Positions 34,968-43,311 of a DNA stretch of 64,000 bases are shown here, piece by piece (positions within the stretch are counted from its first letter, which is position 1; each line of letters starts with the position of its first letter). The notes beneath the pieces are model-generated. The model was given only the letters and a program-made list of their open reading frames with translations, was not told the origin of the DNA and did not search any database. A program made the position numbers and the translations under genes. This stretch comes from Pseudomonadota bacterium (GTDB lineage Bacteria > Pseudomonadota > Alphaproteobacteria > Rhizobiales > Hyphomicrobiaceae). The stretch lies in the NCBI GenBank assembly GCA_018242295.1, contig JAFECE010000004.1:124001-188000 (forward strand), written 5' to 3'.

Positions 34968-36455
34968 CTAGTGAACGATTTCGCCGTGGAGCGTCAGATC
35001 GAGACCTTCGCGCTCGACGTCCGGCGCGACGCGTAGGCCAATCGTCCAATCGATAAGCTTCAGTATGATGAGCGTGACGATCACATCATAGACGAAGACG
35101 ATCGAAATACCGGCCGCCTGGTTGATCACCTGATGCGGATTACCTTCGATCCAGCCTGGCGTTCCACCGTACTCGCCGATTGCGAAGACGCCGGTCAACA
35201 GCGCGCCGACGATACCACCGATCCCATGCACGCCGAAAGCGTCGAGTGCATCGTCGTAGCCGAACATGCGTTTGAGACCCGTCGTCCCCCAGTAGCAGAA
35301 GACGCCTGCACCGATTCCGATGACCAGAGCGCCAGCCGGTCCGACGAAACCCGAAGCGGGCGTTATCGCAACGAGACCGGCGACGGCTCCCGAGCAGATG
35401 CCGACGACCGTCGGTTTGCGCCGCAATATCCATTCGATCAGCATCCATGTAAGAGCGGCCATCGCCGTTGCCAGCTGCGTCACGAGCATCGCCATGCCGG
35501 CCTGTATGTTGGCCGTCACCGCGGAACCGGCATTGAATCCGAACCAACCGACCCATAGCAGCGACGCCCCGATGAACGTGAGAACGATGTTGTGGGCGGG
35601 CCCGCTGTCCTTGCGCGCTCCGAGCACCAGACACGCGACCAATCCTGCCGTGCCCGAGTTGATGTGAACGACGGTGCCGCCCGCAAAGTCGAGAACCTTG
35701 AACCAGGCCTGATCATTCGACGAATTCAGAATCCCGCCTGGCCCCCAAACCCAGTGCGCGACTGGCGCATAAACGATCGTTGCCCAGAGAGCGATAAACC
35801 AAAGCATCGACGAGAACTTCATGCGCTCCGCAAACGCTCCCGCGATCAAGGCGGGCGTGATAATTGCGAATGTCATTTGGAAGCAGAGGTAGACCGTCTC
35901 GGGGATCGTCGGCGCAAGCGGGTTGGGATTGTTCGCACCGGTCGAAATATCGCTCAATATGCCCTGCAGAAATGCCCGATCGAGCCCGCCGATGTAGGGC
36001 GTTCCCCCTCGGAACGCGAAGCTATAATTGAAGGCCGCCCACAATACCGTCACGAGGCATGTGATCGCGAACGACGTCATCACCGTGTCGCCGACGTTTT
36101 TCCTTCGCACCATTCCGCCGTAAAACAACCCGAGGCCGGGGATCGTCATCATCAGCACGAGTGCAACCGACGTCAGCATCCATGCCGTGTCGCCGGAATT
36201 GACGGTACACTTCTCCAAAGTTTTTGCATCGCAAGCAGGAAGCGGCGCCGGAGCGGCTGGAGCGGCGGCCGCAGGAGCCTCTGGCGTCGTCGCAGCCGGA
36301 GCAGGAGCCGCGTCCTGAGCCGCCGAGAATGACGATGCGAATACGCTCGCGAAGCTCGCCACGAAAAGCGCAAGGGCGATGCCTCGAGATAGTTTAGCGA
36401 TCGATGGAAACCTGCACTTTGCAAATCTTGCGAGCGGAATGTCGGGATGAAGCAT
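34968..36455 (-). CDS. amtB: ammonium transporter AmtB
   Basis: A 495-residue Amt family channel for NH4+/NH3. A signal-peptide-like helix and a long Ala/Pro linker (about 30-75) precede the 11-helix core. The twin pore histidines are in IVYAPVAHWVWGPGG and DAFGVHGIGGIVG; WMLTSVALVLMMTIPGLGLF begins the core. AGGAG is 10 nt ahead of ATG 36455. In most proteobacteria glnK lies just upstream on the same transcript; here only a vestige is present (36555-36719), so control of the channel by a PII protein must come from elsewhere. Confidence 0.96.
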   Translation of the reverse strand: MLHPDIPLARFAKCRFPSIAKLSRGIALALFVASFASVFASSFSAAQDAAPAPAATTPEAPAAAAPAAPAPLPACDAKTLEKCTVNSGDTAWMLTSVALVLMMTIPGLGLFYGGMVRRKNVGDTVMTSFAITCLVTVLWAAFNYSFAFRGGTPYIGGLDRAFLQGILSDISTGANNPNPLAPTIPETVYLCFQMTFAIITPALIAGAFAERMKFSSMLWFIALWATIVYAPVAHWVWGPGGILNSSNDQAWFKVLDFAGGTVVHINSGTAGLVACLVLGARKDSGPAHNIVLTFIGASLLWVGWFGFNAGSAVTANIQAGMAMLVTQLATAMAALTWMLIEWILRRKPTVVGICSGAVAGLVAITPASGFVGPAGALVIGIGAGVFCYWGTTGLKRMFGYDDALDAFGVHGIGGIVGALLTGVFAIGEYGGTPGWIEGNPHQVINQAAGISIVFVYDVIVTLIILKLIDWTIGLRVAPDVEREGLDLTLHGEIVH

Positions 36456-36554
36456 CGCCTAAATCTCCTGTGATCGAATTCGAATGGGATCGCAATTGCC
36501 GGTAAGGATGCTTGTCGTGCGCAAATCATCCGCACACGTTCAGTGCGCGGGTCT

Positions 36555-36719
36555 TCACTTCCAGCGGTCGGCGAGGAGCGTCGAACGAAAAAAGTTCAAA
36601 TCTGAATTTTCGAGAAACGCACGCCGGGAAACGCTTCCACGAGCCGCGCCGGGATTGATCGGCGCTTCGCTGAGTTCCTGACGCTTGAACGGCTTCAGAA
36701 CGGCTGAGATCGTTTTCAT
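36555..36719 (-). pseudogene. probable vestigial glnK (PII) gene
   Basis: A 54-codon frame beginning MKTISAVLKPFKRQELSEA, which matches the start of PII proteins (MKxIxAIIKPFKLDEVREAL). After about residue 20 the match ends, and the T-loop (with its conserved Tyr51), B-loop and C-loop are missing. A GGGGG Shine-Dalgarno still precedes the ATG. It lies 100 bp upstream of amtB on the same strand, exactly where glnK belongs. A deletion of the remainder is the simplest explanation. A short expressed leader peptide is the alternative. Confidence 0.55.
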
Positions 36720-36751
36720 TGGCCCCCGGTTTCCGATGTCGTGGAGGCGAC

Positions 36752-36777
36752 CGGGCCTTGCGCATGAGCAAGGCCCG
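36752..36777. promoter_or_regulatory. 10-bp perfect hairpin upstream of the glnK vestige
   Basis: CGGGCCTTGC (36752-36761) and GCAAGGCCCG (36768-36777) form a perfect stem with loop GCATGA, 32 bp upstream of the vestigial start codon. It could be a transcript leader structure or a protein site. I see no clear sigma-54 -24/-12 element here. Confidence 0.4.
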
Positions 36778-37094
36778 CTAAGAAATGAAACAAAAATCGT
36801 GCCAGCCTGACCAAAAACCAGTCAAGGCCTTGAAACTAGGCAGAATGCGCGTTCATGAGCCGGAGGACGAAGAATAATGCGTACGGAGTATTTGGACTGA
36901 AATCTGTGCAATAGCGGCCCGGACTGCACATATGTTGATCATTCAACTCGCGCTGAGGAAATGGGCCGCATTGGCAAAGAATTGCAACCATTCGTGACCG
37001 GCCAAGGCGGGCTGAGGCCGGCCGGCGGCAGGGCAAGCAGGAACCGAATGGCGCTCATTTCGTTCCTTCATCGAAGCAATTTGGAGGAAATGCC
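36778..37094. other. intergenic region
   Basis: Over 300 bp between the amtB upstream region and the small gene at 37095, genes pointing away from each other. It must hold promoters for both sides. No convincing gene, operator or RNA was recognised. Confidence 0.35.
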
Positions 37095-37445
37095 ATGACC
37101 TATGAAGATCCTCGCACCGGTCGCGAGCGTAACCTCGGCCAGGACGACGTCGGAAGCTCGACAGGATCGTGGATCGCGGGCCTCATCATCCTGGCGGCAA
37201 TCGCCTTCGGGGCTTGGTATTACTATGATCACACCCGCAACGTCGCCGATTTGAATCATCCGACAACGAACACCGCAACGACCCCGGCAGCCCAACCCGA
37301 TAACAGCTCCGCTACCGGCGCGTCGACCGGTACAGGTGGCACGACGAGCCCGGGCGCCGAAAAGTCGACCCAGCCTCCGCAGGGTGCAACCGGCGCGAAG
37401 TCACCGGAAACCAACACGAGCCCCTCGAACGCGCCGAAACCGTAA
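37095..37445 (+). CDS. small membrane-anchored low-complexity protein
   Basis: A 116-residue protein with one helix (SWIAGLIILAAIAFGAWYYY, about 26-45). The N-terminal 25 residues are polar and probably cytoplasmic; the remaining 65 form a Thr/Pro/Ser/Ala-rich disordered tail (TNTATTPAAQPDNSSATGAS and similar). GGAGG is 6 nt before the ATG. An intrinsic terminator follows, so it is a single-gene unit. Similar short proteins are common and uncharacterised in Hyphomicrobiales. Confidence 0.75.
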   Translation: MTYEDPRTGRERNLGQDDVGSSTGSWIAGLIILAAIAFGAWYYYDHTRNVADLNHPTTNTATTPAAQPDNSSATGASTGTGGTTSPGAEKSTQPPQGATGAKSPETNTSPSNAPKP

Positions 37446-37463
37446 GGCCATCATCTAAATCAG

Positions 37464-37497
37464 AAAAAGGGGCTCGCCAAAGCGGGCCCTTTTTTTG
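37464..37497 (+). terminator. intrinsic terminator
   Basis: GGGCTCGC pairs with GCGGGCCC (one wobble) around CAAA, followed by a run of seven T. An A-run in front lets it work from the other strand as well. It ends the small gene at 37095. Confidence 0.8.
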
Positions 37498-37773
37498 TCT
37501 GGACGGGGCATATAAACCGGAAATAGCTCCAAGCTATCGCGAACAAAATCCAGCGGATGGTTCGAGCGTCAGTTCGCACTGCAACAACTCGGCAGCGGCA
37601 TAAAAAATTCCGCCGCGAGGCTCGGACGAACGCAGTTCTCGACAAGAACGCCGCAATCGCGATGCATAACTGCGAACATTGCAGAAGCACATTAAATTCC
37701 GCTGACGGCTTCTACCATTTTGCCGTAGAGAATGATTTCTTAGAAAAAAATTAGCCCGCGCCCAGGCCGAGAG
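37498..37773. other. AT-richer intergenic region
   Basis: About 275 bp before the NYN gene without a recognisable gene. The end (TTTCTTAGAAAAAAATTAG, near 37735) is AT-rich and may contain the promoter of the NYN gene. Confidence 0.35.
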
Positions 37774-38418
37774 ATGAAGCTTTACCCGAACGAACGAACT
37801 CTGCTCCTGATCGACGGAGCGAATTTTCATGCCACTGCAAAGTCGTTGGGATTTGACATCGACTACCGTCGGCTCCTTGACTTGTTTCGAAGCAAAGTCC
37901 GGCTCGTCAGAGCGCATTACTACACGGCGATCCCCGAGGAACCGGAATACTTCGCAATACGCCCGTTGGTCGATTGGCTCGATTACAACGGCTATTCCGT
38001 CATTACAAAACCTATGAAGGAATTGACGGATGCCGGAGGCCGGAAGAAGTTCAAAGGAAACATGGACGTCGAATTGGCCGTCGACGCCATGCGAATGGCG
38101 AACCAGCTTGACCATATCATCGTCTTTTCCGGTGACGGCAATCTTCGAAGTCTCGTCGCCGCGCTTCAGGAACTGGGGAAACGCATCACTGTCGTTTCCA
38201 CCCTTCGAACCGATTCGCCGATGATCGCCGACGAGCTCCGCCGGCAAGCCGATCATTTCATCGATTTGGCGGACTTGGGAAATGAAATCTGCCGCGTCTA
38301 TCCCGACGCCGTTGCGAAACAGCCCGCAAAAAAGCGGACCGCCACGCGGGCACGCGATCTGGCCGAGATCGACGAGGAGACAACTAGGCCGAAGTCTCCA
38401 TCCGCGCCTTCCCGCTAG
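37774..38418 (+). CDS. NYN-domain (LabA/DUF88) putative ribonuclease
   Basis: A 214-residue protein of the NYN superfamily (PIN-like fold), whose members cleave RNA with Mg2+ or Mn2+. The acidic sites are in RTLLLIDGANFHA, KGNMDVELAVDAM and IIVFSGDGNLRSLV, spaced as in active nucleases. TVVSTLRTDSPMIADELRRQ and AD-x3-DLADL finish the fold. The C-terminal 35 residues are basic and disordered. The stop overlaps the stop of the converging outer-membrane gene by a few bases. RNA target unknown. Confidence 0.88.
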   Translation: MKLYPNERTLLLIDGANFHATAKSLGFDIDYRRLLDLFRSKVRLVRAHYYTAIPEEPEYFAIRPLVDWLDYNGYSVITKPMKELTDAGGRKKFKGNMDVELAVDAMRMANQLDHIIVFSGDGNLRSLVAALQELGKRITVVSTLRTDSPMIADELRRQADHFIDLADLGNEICRVYPDAVAKQPAKKRTATRARDLAEIDEETTRPKSPSAPSR

Positions 38419-39356
38419 AATTTGAGTGCGGCGGTCACGCTTAAAATATCGCCTTGAAAGCGGTTGGTCGCATCGATCTCGTGCAACCATTTCCCGACGA
38501 TCTTGCCCGGAATGCCTAGAGAGGTCGTGTTCCAGAGCAGCGCCGGACCGATGCCCGCCGATGAGCTCTGGATGTCCGGCGCTCCCGCACCGCTGTCGTT
38601 CGCGAATTGCGAATAGAAGTACCCGTGCAATCCGACGGCAAAGCTCTGCGAGAAATATTTGTTGAGCATGCCATCGAGATGGAACTCATCGCCCGTCCGG
38701 TAATGCGTTGACGGATTTTCCGTGTTGAGCATGACGCCGGGCACGAGCGAAATTTCGTAGCCTTGCTTCTGGTCGAGCCATGTCAACGCGACGACGGAAT
38801 CGAAGCTGAAGTAATTTCGGCTGGAATTGAGCGCGGCGCCGTCACGGTAGGCGCCTGTCGGCATGATGATCGATTGATAGGCGCTGACATAGAGGTTCCC
38901 AAACGCCCAATAAAGAACGAGCGGTGAGACACTGGTGTCGCCGCGATTGCTGACGCTCGCGTCCAGATCGAACGGGGGTGCCTTCGCTTCAGTGTTGGCG
39001 TCGAGGAAAGTCGTGTACGAGCCGAACGCGTAAGTCGCGCCGAGAAACTTGTAATCCGTGACGTACTGGAATCCGCCGAGATAGAGCATGGCGCTGGCGG
39101 ACACCGTGTCAGGAACAGCGGGACCTTTCAATTTCGCCTGATAGCTGTAGGCGGTGCCGTAGACGTAGAGGCCCTGTTGGGGCGCAACGGCCACCGCAAA
39201 GTCTCCGTAATAACCGGGAACGTAGTTGGTAAGCCCGCCCTCGGCTGCGCCAACTTCGGGAATTGGGAACAGGGGAAAGGCACAGACTGCCGCCGCAAGG
39301 GCGATGTTTCTACGCAATCGATGCAGACGATACAGACATCTCCGGCTACCGAGCAT
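38415..39356 (-). CDS. outer-membrane protein of the SphA / phenol MetA-pathway family
   Basis: A 313-residue predicted outer-membrane beta-barrel with a signal peptide ending GAAEGG. The family pattern is visible: LTNYVPGYYGDFAVAVAPQQ, GLYVYGTAYSY, SVSPLVLYWAFGNLYVSAYQ, IIMPTGAYRDG, YEISLVPGVMLNTENPSTHY, FAVGLHGYFYSQFANDSGAG, and a terminal aromatic ALKF. Relatives are encoded with aromatic or lipid degradation genes and may let hydrophobic compounds through. Its start is 27 bp after the luxR stop on the same strand, so it is probably cotranscribed with luxR. Confidence 0.8.
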   Translation of the reverse strand: MLGSRRCLYRLHRLRRNIALAAAVCAFPLFPIPEVGAAEGGLTNYVPGYYGDFAVAVAPQQGLYVYGTAYSYQAKLKGPAVPDTVSASAMLYLGGFQYVTDYKFLGATYAFGSYTTFLDANTEAKAPPFDLDASVSNRGDTSVSPLVLYWAFGNLYVSAYQSIIMPTGAYRDGAALNSSRNYFSFDSVVALTWLDQKQGYEISLVPGVMLNTENPSTHYRTGDEFHLDGMLNKYFSQSFAVGLHGYFYSQFANDSGAGAPDIQSSSAGIGPALLWNTTSLGIPGKIVGKWLHEIDATNRFQGDILSVTAALKF

Positions 39357-39383
39357 TCCCGCTCCCCCGCAACGATATCAACC

Positions 39384-40157
39384 TCAGTAATCGATCAATC
39401 CAAGATAGAGAGCACGAACTGCGGCGTGTGTTTTATTGGCGGCCCCAAGCTTCCGCATGGAATTCCGCAGATGGCTTTTGATTGTCTCTTCGCTCAGTCC
39501 CAGAATTTCAGCCGTCTCCAAAACGGTCTTGCCCCGGCCCGCCCACGCCAGCACGTCGCGCTCGCGGTCACTCAGAGGCACGCTCGAAACCGATTCGGGC
39601 GCGAGCACCCGGTTGGGATCGTCTCTGTGTTTTTCAGCAATCAGATCGACAGCGCGCTGAACCCAGTAGACCAGCACCACATGCAGATCGATCTTCTTCC
39701 GCAGGATCATGAAGCGGAAACGGCTGATCGTATCCTTCCAATAGAAGGAGCAGAGGCTCGAATTCATGCGGCCGAGACGATCACGATAGTGAAACGGAAC
39801 CACGACACCGTTCTTGAAACCGTGGTCCTGCGCGGCGTCCATGATCTTGTACGCGCCCGGCTTCGGCCCGCTCGACACGCTCGGAAGCGGCACCTCGTCC
39901 CACGAAAATGGCGTATTGGTCCGCCGTGCGAATTTCACGCAATGATCGACATGAACGAACTTGTTCGACTTGTAGTCGTTCTCCCAAGCATCGCCTGTTG
40001 TTCCCATATAAAACGGAACATCCTGATGCGGATTCCCGACATCGAGAAAATTAAACGACGCGAACCCGTAGTCCTCCGCGATCTTCTGCAAAGTATCTCT
40101 GAGTTCATCGAGGTCGCTTGAAGCTTCGACCGCGGTAATCGCCTCTTCCACGTTCAT
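39384..40157 (-). CDS. LuxR-family quorum-sensing regulator
   Basis: A 257-residue transcription factor. The N-terminal autoinducer-binding domain has the expected W-x3-Y and D residues (GDAWENDYKSNKFVHVDHC) and PFSWDEV; the C-terminal LuxR helix-turn-helix is PLSDRERDVLAWAGRGKTVLE to SEETIKSHLRNSMRKLGA. It diverges from luxI with 123 bp between. I chose ATG 40157 (MNVEEAIT) because the sequence upstream in frame is not domain-like and covers the shared promoter region. Ligand is presumably the product of the neighbouring synthase. Confidence 0.92.
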   Translation of the reverse strand: MNVEEAITAVEASSDLDELRDTLQKIAEDYGFASFNFLDVGNPHQDVPFYMGTTGDAWENDYKSNKFVHVDHCVKFARRTNTPFSWDEVPLPSVSSGPKPGAYKIMDAAQDHGFKNGVVVPFHYRDRLGRMNSSLCSFYWKDTISRFRFMILRKKIDLHVVLVYWVQRAVDLIAEKHRDDPNRVLAPESVSSVPLSDRERDVLAWAGRGKTVLETAEILGLSEETIKSHLRNSMRKLGAANKTHAAVRALYLGLIDY

Positions 40158-40215
40158 TTCGCAGACTCTCCCCCTTTCAGGGGATTTCCCAAGCAAGTCA
40201 TCTCGCGAAAAAGTT

Positions 40216-40254
40216 CCCCATCGAAATTGCCATACGCACCGAGCACCGATGGGG
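40216..40254. promoter_or_regulatory. inverted repeat between luxR and luxI
   Basis: CCCCATCG (40216-40223) and CGATGGGG (40247-40254) are perfect 8-bp inverted arms 23 bp apart, centred near 40235 and ending 26 bp before the luxI ATG. The spacing is wider than a classic 18-20-bp lux box. It may be a LuxR operator half-site pair or a leader hairpin. Confidence 0.4.
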
Positions 40255-40280
40255 TCGAAACTTTGCGCACAGTAGTGGCC

Positions 40281-41033
40281 ATGAGTTCCCAAAGACCGAG
40301 ACTGGTTGCGAAACTTTGCGATGTCCAGAGCAATTCCGCACTCGTGACCGAATTTCAGGAATTCCGACGAAAGCTCTTCGTCGATACGTTGCAGTGGGAC
40401 TTACCCGTATTCGGTGACCTTGAGATTGACCAATTCGACGGGGCCACCGCGACCTATTGCGCCATCTATGCCGACGCGAAACTCATCAGCGGATTCCGGG
40501 CAATACGCTGCGATCACGAATACCTAGCCCTTTCGGTTTTCCCGCAACTTGCCACTGAGCGCCCGTATCCCAGAGCGCCGGATATGTGGGAAATCAGCCG
40601 CCTGGGCGTCCATCCGCCGGACCTGAATGTCGCCGGTGTGACCTATGCGGTAATGCTGCATCTCGCGCGCCAGCGCGGTGCCAAGGCTTTAGTGGCGCTC
40701 GTCGACCTCTGCCATGAACGCTTGCTCCGGCAGATCGGCATCAAGACGCGCCGCTACGGATCTCCCCAGTACATCGGCAACGACCGGAAGGGACGAAGGC
40801 TCACTGCGGTCGCCGGCGAAATACCTATCCAGGAGCAGGGCGGCGAAGCCTACGAAGCTCTCATGGACCTCCTCCAAACAGTTGAGATCGTCGATGAAAC
40901 ACTGGTTTTCAGACCTGAGGTCGTTCAATCGGGACCCGCTGAAGTTCTTCCTGACTCAGGCGGAATCGGCGATCGATCCACTGGTGAGGCTCCATCTTGG
41001 GCCAAAACCTATTTGGTTGGTAACCGATCCTGA
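40281..41033 (+). CDS. LuxI-family acyl-homoserine lactone synthase
   Basis: A 250-residue autoinducer synthase. Invariant residues of the family are present: RRKLFVDTLQW (Arg, Phe, Trp), LEIDQFD (two Asp), SGFRAI (Arg) and WEISRLGV (Glu, Arg). It transfers an acyl or aryl group from CoA or ACP to SAM and lactonises it. The protein is about 40 residues longer than many LuxI proteins; the C-terminal part is encoded by DNA that also starts the P450 gene in another frame. ATG 40281 was chosen by domain start. The acyl chain cannot be told from sequence alone. Confidence 0.93.
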   Translation: MSSQRPRLVAKLCDVQSNSALVTEFQEFRRKLFVDTLQWDLPVFGDLEIDQFDGATATYCAIYADAKLISGFRAIRCDHEYLALSVFPQLATERPYPRAPDMWEISRLGVHPPDLNVAGVTYAVMLHLARQRGAKALVALVDLCHERLLRQIGIKTRRYGSPQYIGNDRKGRRLTAVAGEIPIQEQGGEAYEALMDLLQTVEIVDETLVFRPEVVQSGPAEVLPDSGGIGDRSTGEAPSWAKTYLVGNRS

Positions 41034-42213
41034 CCTCGTCAGGCACCTGCTGAAGGCCGATGAAGTCCTCGTCGACAAGGGACGGTTCGTAAGCAAGCTC
41101 CGTCCGGTCGTTGGCCAGAGCACACTGACGCTCAATGGCGAGGAAAACCGCAAGCGCCGCGCCGTGCTTCATTCCGTCTTCGCAAAAGGCGTCGCCCAGC
41201 GTTTCGTTCCGGAAATGTCGTCTGCCATACGCGAGACTGCGATTTACGCTTCGAGGCAATCGGAAGTCTCCGCTCACGACCTGACCGCCCCCCTGGCGCT
41301 TCGCATGATCTGCATCGCCATGTTCGGCAAGGACGTGCTGTCCCGCGGCGACGAGCAAGCGATCGTCGAAGCTGTCCGGCTCGTCGAGTCCGATCTGGCG
41401 GACGACTTGTTCCGCGTTCTCCCGCTTCCGCCCTGGAAGGCTCGAGCCCGCTGGCGCAAGCGGGAACTGGCGCGGCGCATGATCGACACCGTCGTGGCGA
41501 GGGTCCGCGCCTGCGCCGCATCGTCGACCGCCGTCGGCGCCCTGATCAATCTCGGCCTGACCGACGTCGAGATCCGCGACGAGATTGTGACGATGTTGCT
41601 TGCGGGCCATCACACGACCGGTTCGGCCGCGGCTTGGATTCTCTATTACTTGGGCACGGTGCCCGGTCTTGCCGACGAGCTCGCTGAGGAGGCCGAAGCC
41701 TCCTCGGACGACGCGGGCGAGTTGCGGCCCGACATTCTGCCGCGCGCATCTAAGAGCCTCGCCTTCGTCCGCGAAGTCTTGCGGCTCTACCCTTCGGCGC
41801 ACTGGTTCTCGCGCGACGTGCGAACCGATTTCACCGTCCGCAATATCCCCCTGAAGACCGGCGACTCGCTGATCTTCTGCCCATGGCAATTACATCGCGA
41901 CGAACATTACTGGAGCCACCCCGACGAGTTTGACCTCACGCGCAATTTCACAGGGAAAGCCTACCTCCCGTTTGGTGCCGGACCGCGTGTTTGCATCGGC
42001 ATGGGATTGGCGAACCTCGAGCTGCAGCTCCTTGCCTTGGAAATGGCGGCGGCATTTTCGATCTCGGTCAAAAGCGCCGTTCCCGCGCCAATGCCGACAC
42101 CTTCCGTCACGCTCGTTCCTCCGGACATCCGCCTGTCGCTCAAGGTTCGTGAGCCATGGGAGAAAAGCATCGCGCTTCCCCAAGAGCCGATGCCGGTCCG
42201 CGCCGCATCCTGA
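40894..42213 (+). CDS. cytochrome P450
   Basis: A 439-residue soluble bacterial P450 monooxygenase. The oxygen-binding helix has MLLAGHHTTGSAAAW, the ExxR motif is REVLRLYPSAHW, and the haem loop is PFGAGPRVCIGMGLA with the axial Cys. SDLRSFNRDPLKFFL and VTDPDLVRHLL are typical beginnings. ATG 40894 lies inside luxI, giving a 140-bp overlap in a different frame; homology of both proteins extends into the overlap. No ferredoxin or reductase gene is near. The tight link suggests it oxidises the quorum signal or its precursor, which is inference. Confidence 0.93.
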   Translation: MKHWFSDLRSFNRDPLKFFLTQAESAIDPLVRLHLGPKPIWLVTDPDLVRHLLKADEVLVDKGRFVSKLRPVVGQSTLTLNGEENRKRRAVLHSVFAKGVAQRFVPEMSSAIRETAIYASRQSEVSAHDLTAPLALRMICIAMFGKDVLSRGDEQAIVEAVRLVESDLADDLFRVLPLPPWKARARWRKRELARRMIDTVVARVRACAASSTAVGALINLGLTDVEIRDEIVTMLLAGHHTTGSAAAWILYYLGTVPGLADELAEEAEASSDDAGELRPDILPRASKSLAFVREVLRLYPSAHWFSRDVRTDFTVRNIPLKTGDSLIFCPWQLHRDEHYWSHPDEFDLTRNFTGKAYLPFGAGPRVCIGMGLANLELQLLALEMAAAFSISVKSAVPAPMPTPSVTLVPPDIRLSLKVREPWEKSIALPQEPMPVRAAS

Positions 42214-42233
42214 AATTTCGAAAAGCCCTGTGC

Positions 42234-42425
42234 ATGGACCGTCAATTTTTCATTCAGTACGATCAGCCGGACGAATTGATCGTACACCTATGCCGCGTCA
42301 TCGATGCCATTCGCGACGCAATGGACACGTCGCAACGCCGCGGACAAAGCAATGTCACGATGGAACTCGGCACGCGGCTTCAGCAATTCGCAGATCTCAT
42401 CGACCGCCTGCCGCCGGACAACTAA
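42234..42425 (+). CDS. small protein downstream of the P450
   Basis: A 63-residue soluble protein, MDRQFFIQYDQPDELIVHLC then RVIDAIRDAMDTSQRRG and LQQFADLIDRLPPDN. Entirely helical by composition. It starts 20 bp after the P450 stop, so it belongs to the same transcript. The ATG lacks a strong Shine-Dalgarno. No family recognised. Its stop overlaps that of the converging HTH gene. Confidence 0.6.
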   Translation: MDRQFFIQYDQPDELIVHLCRVIDAIRDAMDTSQRRGQSNVTMELGTRLQQFADLIDRLPPDN

Positions 42426-42670
42426 TCGACAGTATTGGCGATGACGCCGAGAATGTCCGTCATTCGAACTTTCAGGGCCTTGCAAATTTCATAAAGCTCG
42501 CACGACTTGAAGCGGGCCTCACCCAATTCGCGGCTCGCGTATTCGCCGATGTCCAGTCCGGAAACGCGGGCCATATCTTCGGCCGAAATGCCCGAAGCAT
42601 GGCGAAAAAGCCGTATACGCTGGCCGATGAGTATATCTACTCTGCGATGACTTCTAAACGAACGAGGCAT
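42422..42670 (-). CDS. XRE-type helix-turn-helix protein
   Basis: An 82-residue DNA-binding protein with a Cro/CI-type HTH: LIGQRIRLFRHASGISAEDM, ARVSGLDIGEYASRELGEARF, LYEICKALKVRMTDIL. It has no partner domain. GGGGGCGAAG stands before ATG 42670. It converges on the luxI-P450 transcript and may regulate it or its own promoter. Small XRE proteins of this kind are common in Rhizobiales. Confidence 0.85.
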   Translation of the reverse strand: MPRSFRSHRRVDILIGQRIRLFRHASGISAEDMARVSGLDIGEYASRELGEARFKSCELYEICKALKVRMTDILGVIANTVD

Positions 42671-42917
42671 TGGCGCTTCGCCCCCTGCTCATGAACGGCT
42701 CCCATCCGGGCCGAAGGATTTCTCCTGAAACGGATAAACCGGATTCGGATAATACCGCGAATGCCTTAACCTGCAAGCGAAGCATAACGCGCGATGTGAT
42801 GTATCGACGCCGCGACCTCACGGAAATCTGCGTTGCGTTGTCGATTTTCCATGCTTGCCGTTTCCAAGACGTGGCACGCTTCCTCCGCTATCTCGCCAAC
42901 CACTGGGAGTGAATTCA

Positions 42918-43229
42918 ATGCGCAAGTTTTCTGGCCAGATGACCGGTTTGACTCTGGCTCTACTGGCGGCCGCAGCGTTCGCCTCAGCCCCCGCCGACGC
43001 TAGGGAATGCTTCAAAAAGTATTCGCTGGGATCGTCCCCCCTCGGCGAAACCAACGCAAAATTCCTTGCCGATGAATCGCTGCTTCAGCAGACGGACATG
43101 GGCGTGTTTATGGTCTGGATGACCGGCGGCGGCACACCGGGCTATAGCTTCGGCCCCCGCAAGTACCGCTGCTCGCAAGACGGCGTCCTGTCGACCTGTC
43201 ACGCACAAGCGACCCTCTGCAAGCTGTGA
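42918..43229 (+). CDS. small secreted cysteine-containing protein
   Basis: A 103-residue protein with a signal peptide (LTLALLAAAAFASAPADA, cut before RECFKK). The mature part has four Cys (ECFKK, YRCSQD, STCHAQ, LCKL), fitting two disulfides, and a central WMTGGGTPGYSFGPRKY. GGGAG is about 8 nt before ATG 42918. I do not recognise the family. Periplasmic location inferred. Confidence 0.7.
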   Translation: MRKFSGQMTGLTLALLAAAAFASAPADARECFKKYSLGSSPLGETNAKFLADESLLQQTDMGVFMVWMTGGGTPGYSFGPRKYRCSQDGVLSTCHAQATLCKL

Positions 43230-43311
43230 CGCAGACGTTCGTTTGACGACGGGGGCGGCGGCGGGACCGCCCCTCTATCACTGACATGCCTTCACAGGCT
43301 GATCCTCGACG

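Noticed and set aside
40158-40292. A longer luxR start at 40292
   Set aside because: The extra 45 residues are not domain-like and would run through the divergent promoter and over the luxI start.
42670-42912. An 80-codon frame between the HTH gene and the secreted-protein gene
   Set aside because: No ribosome site and no motif; better read as a divergent promoter region.
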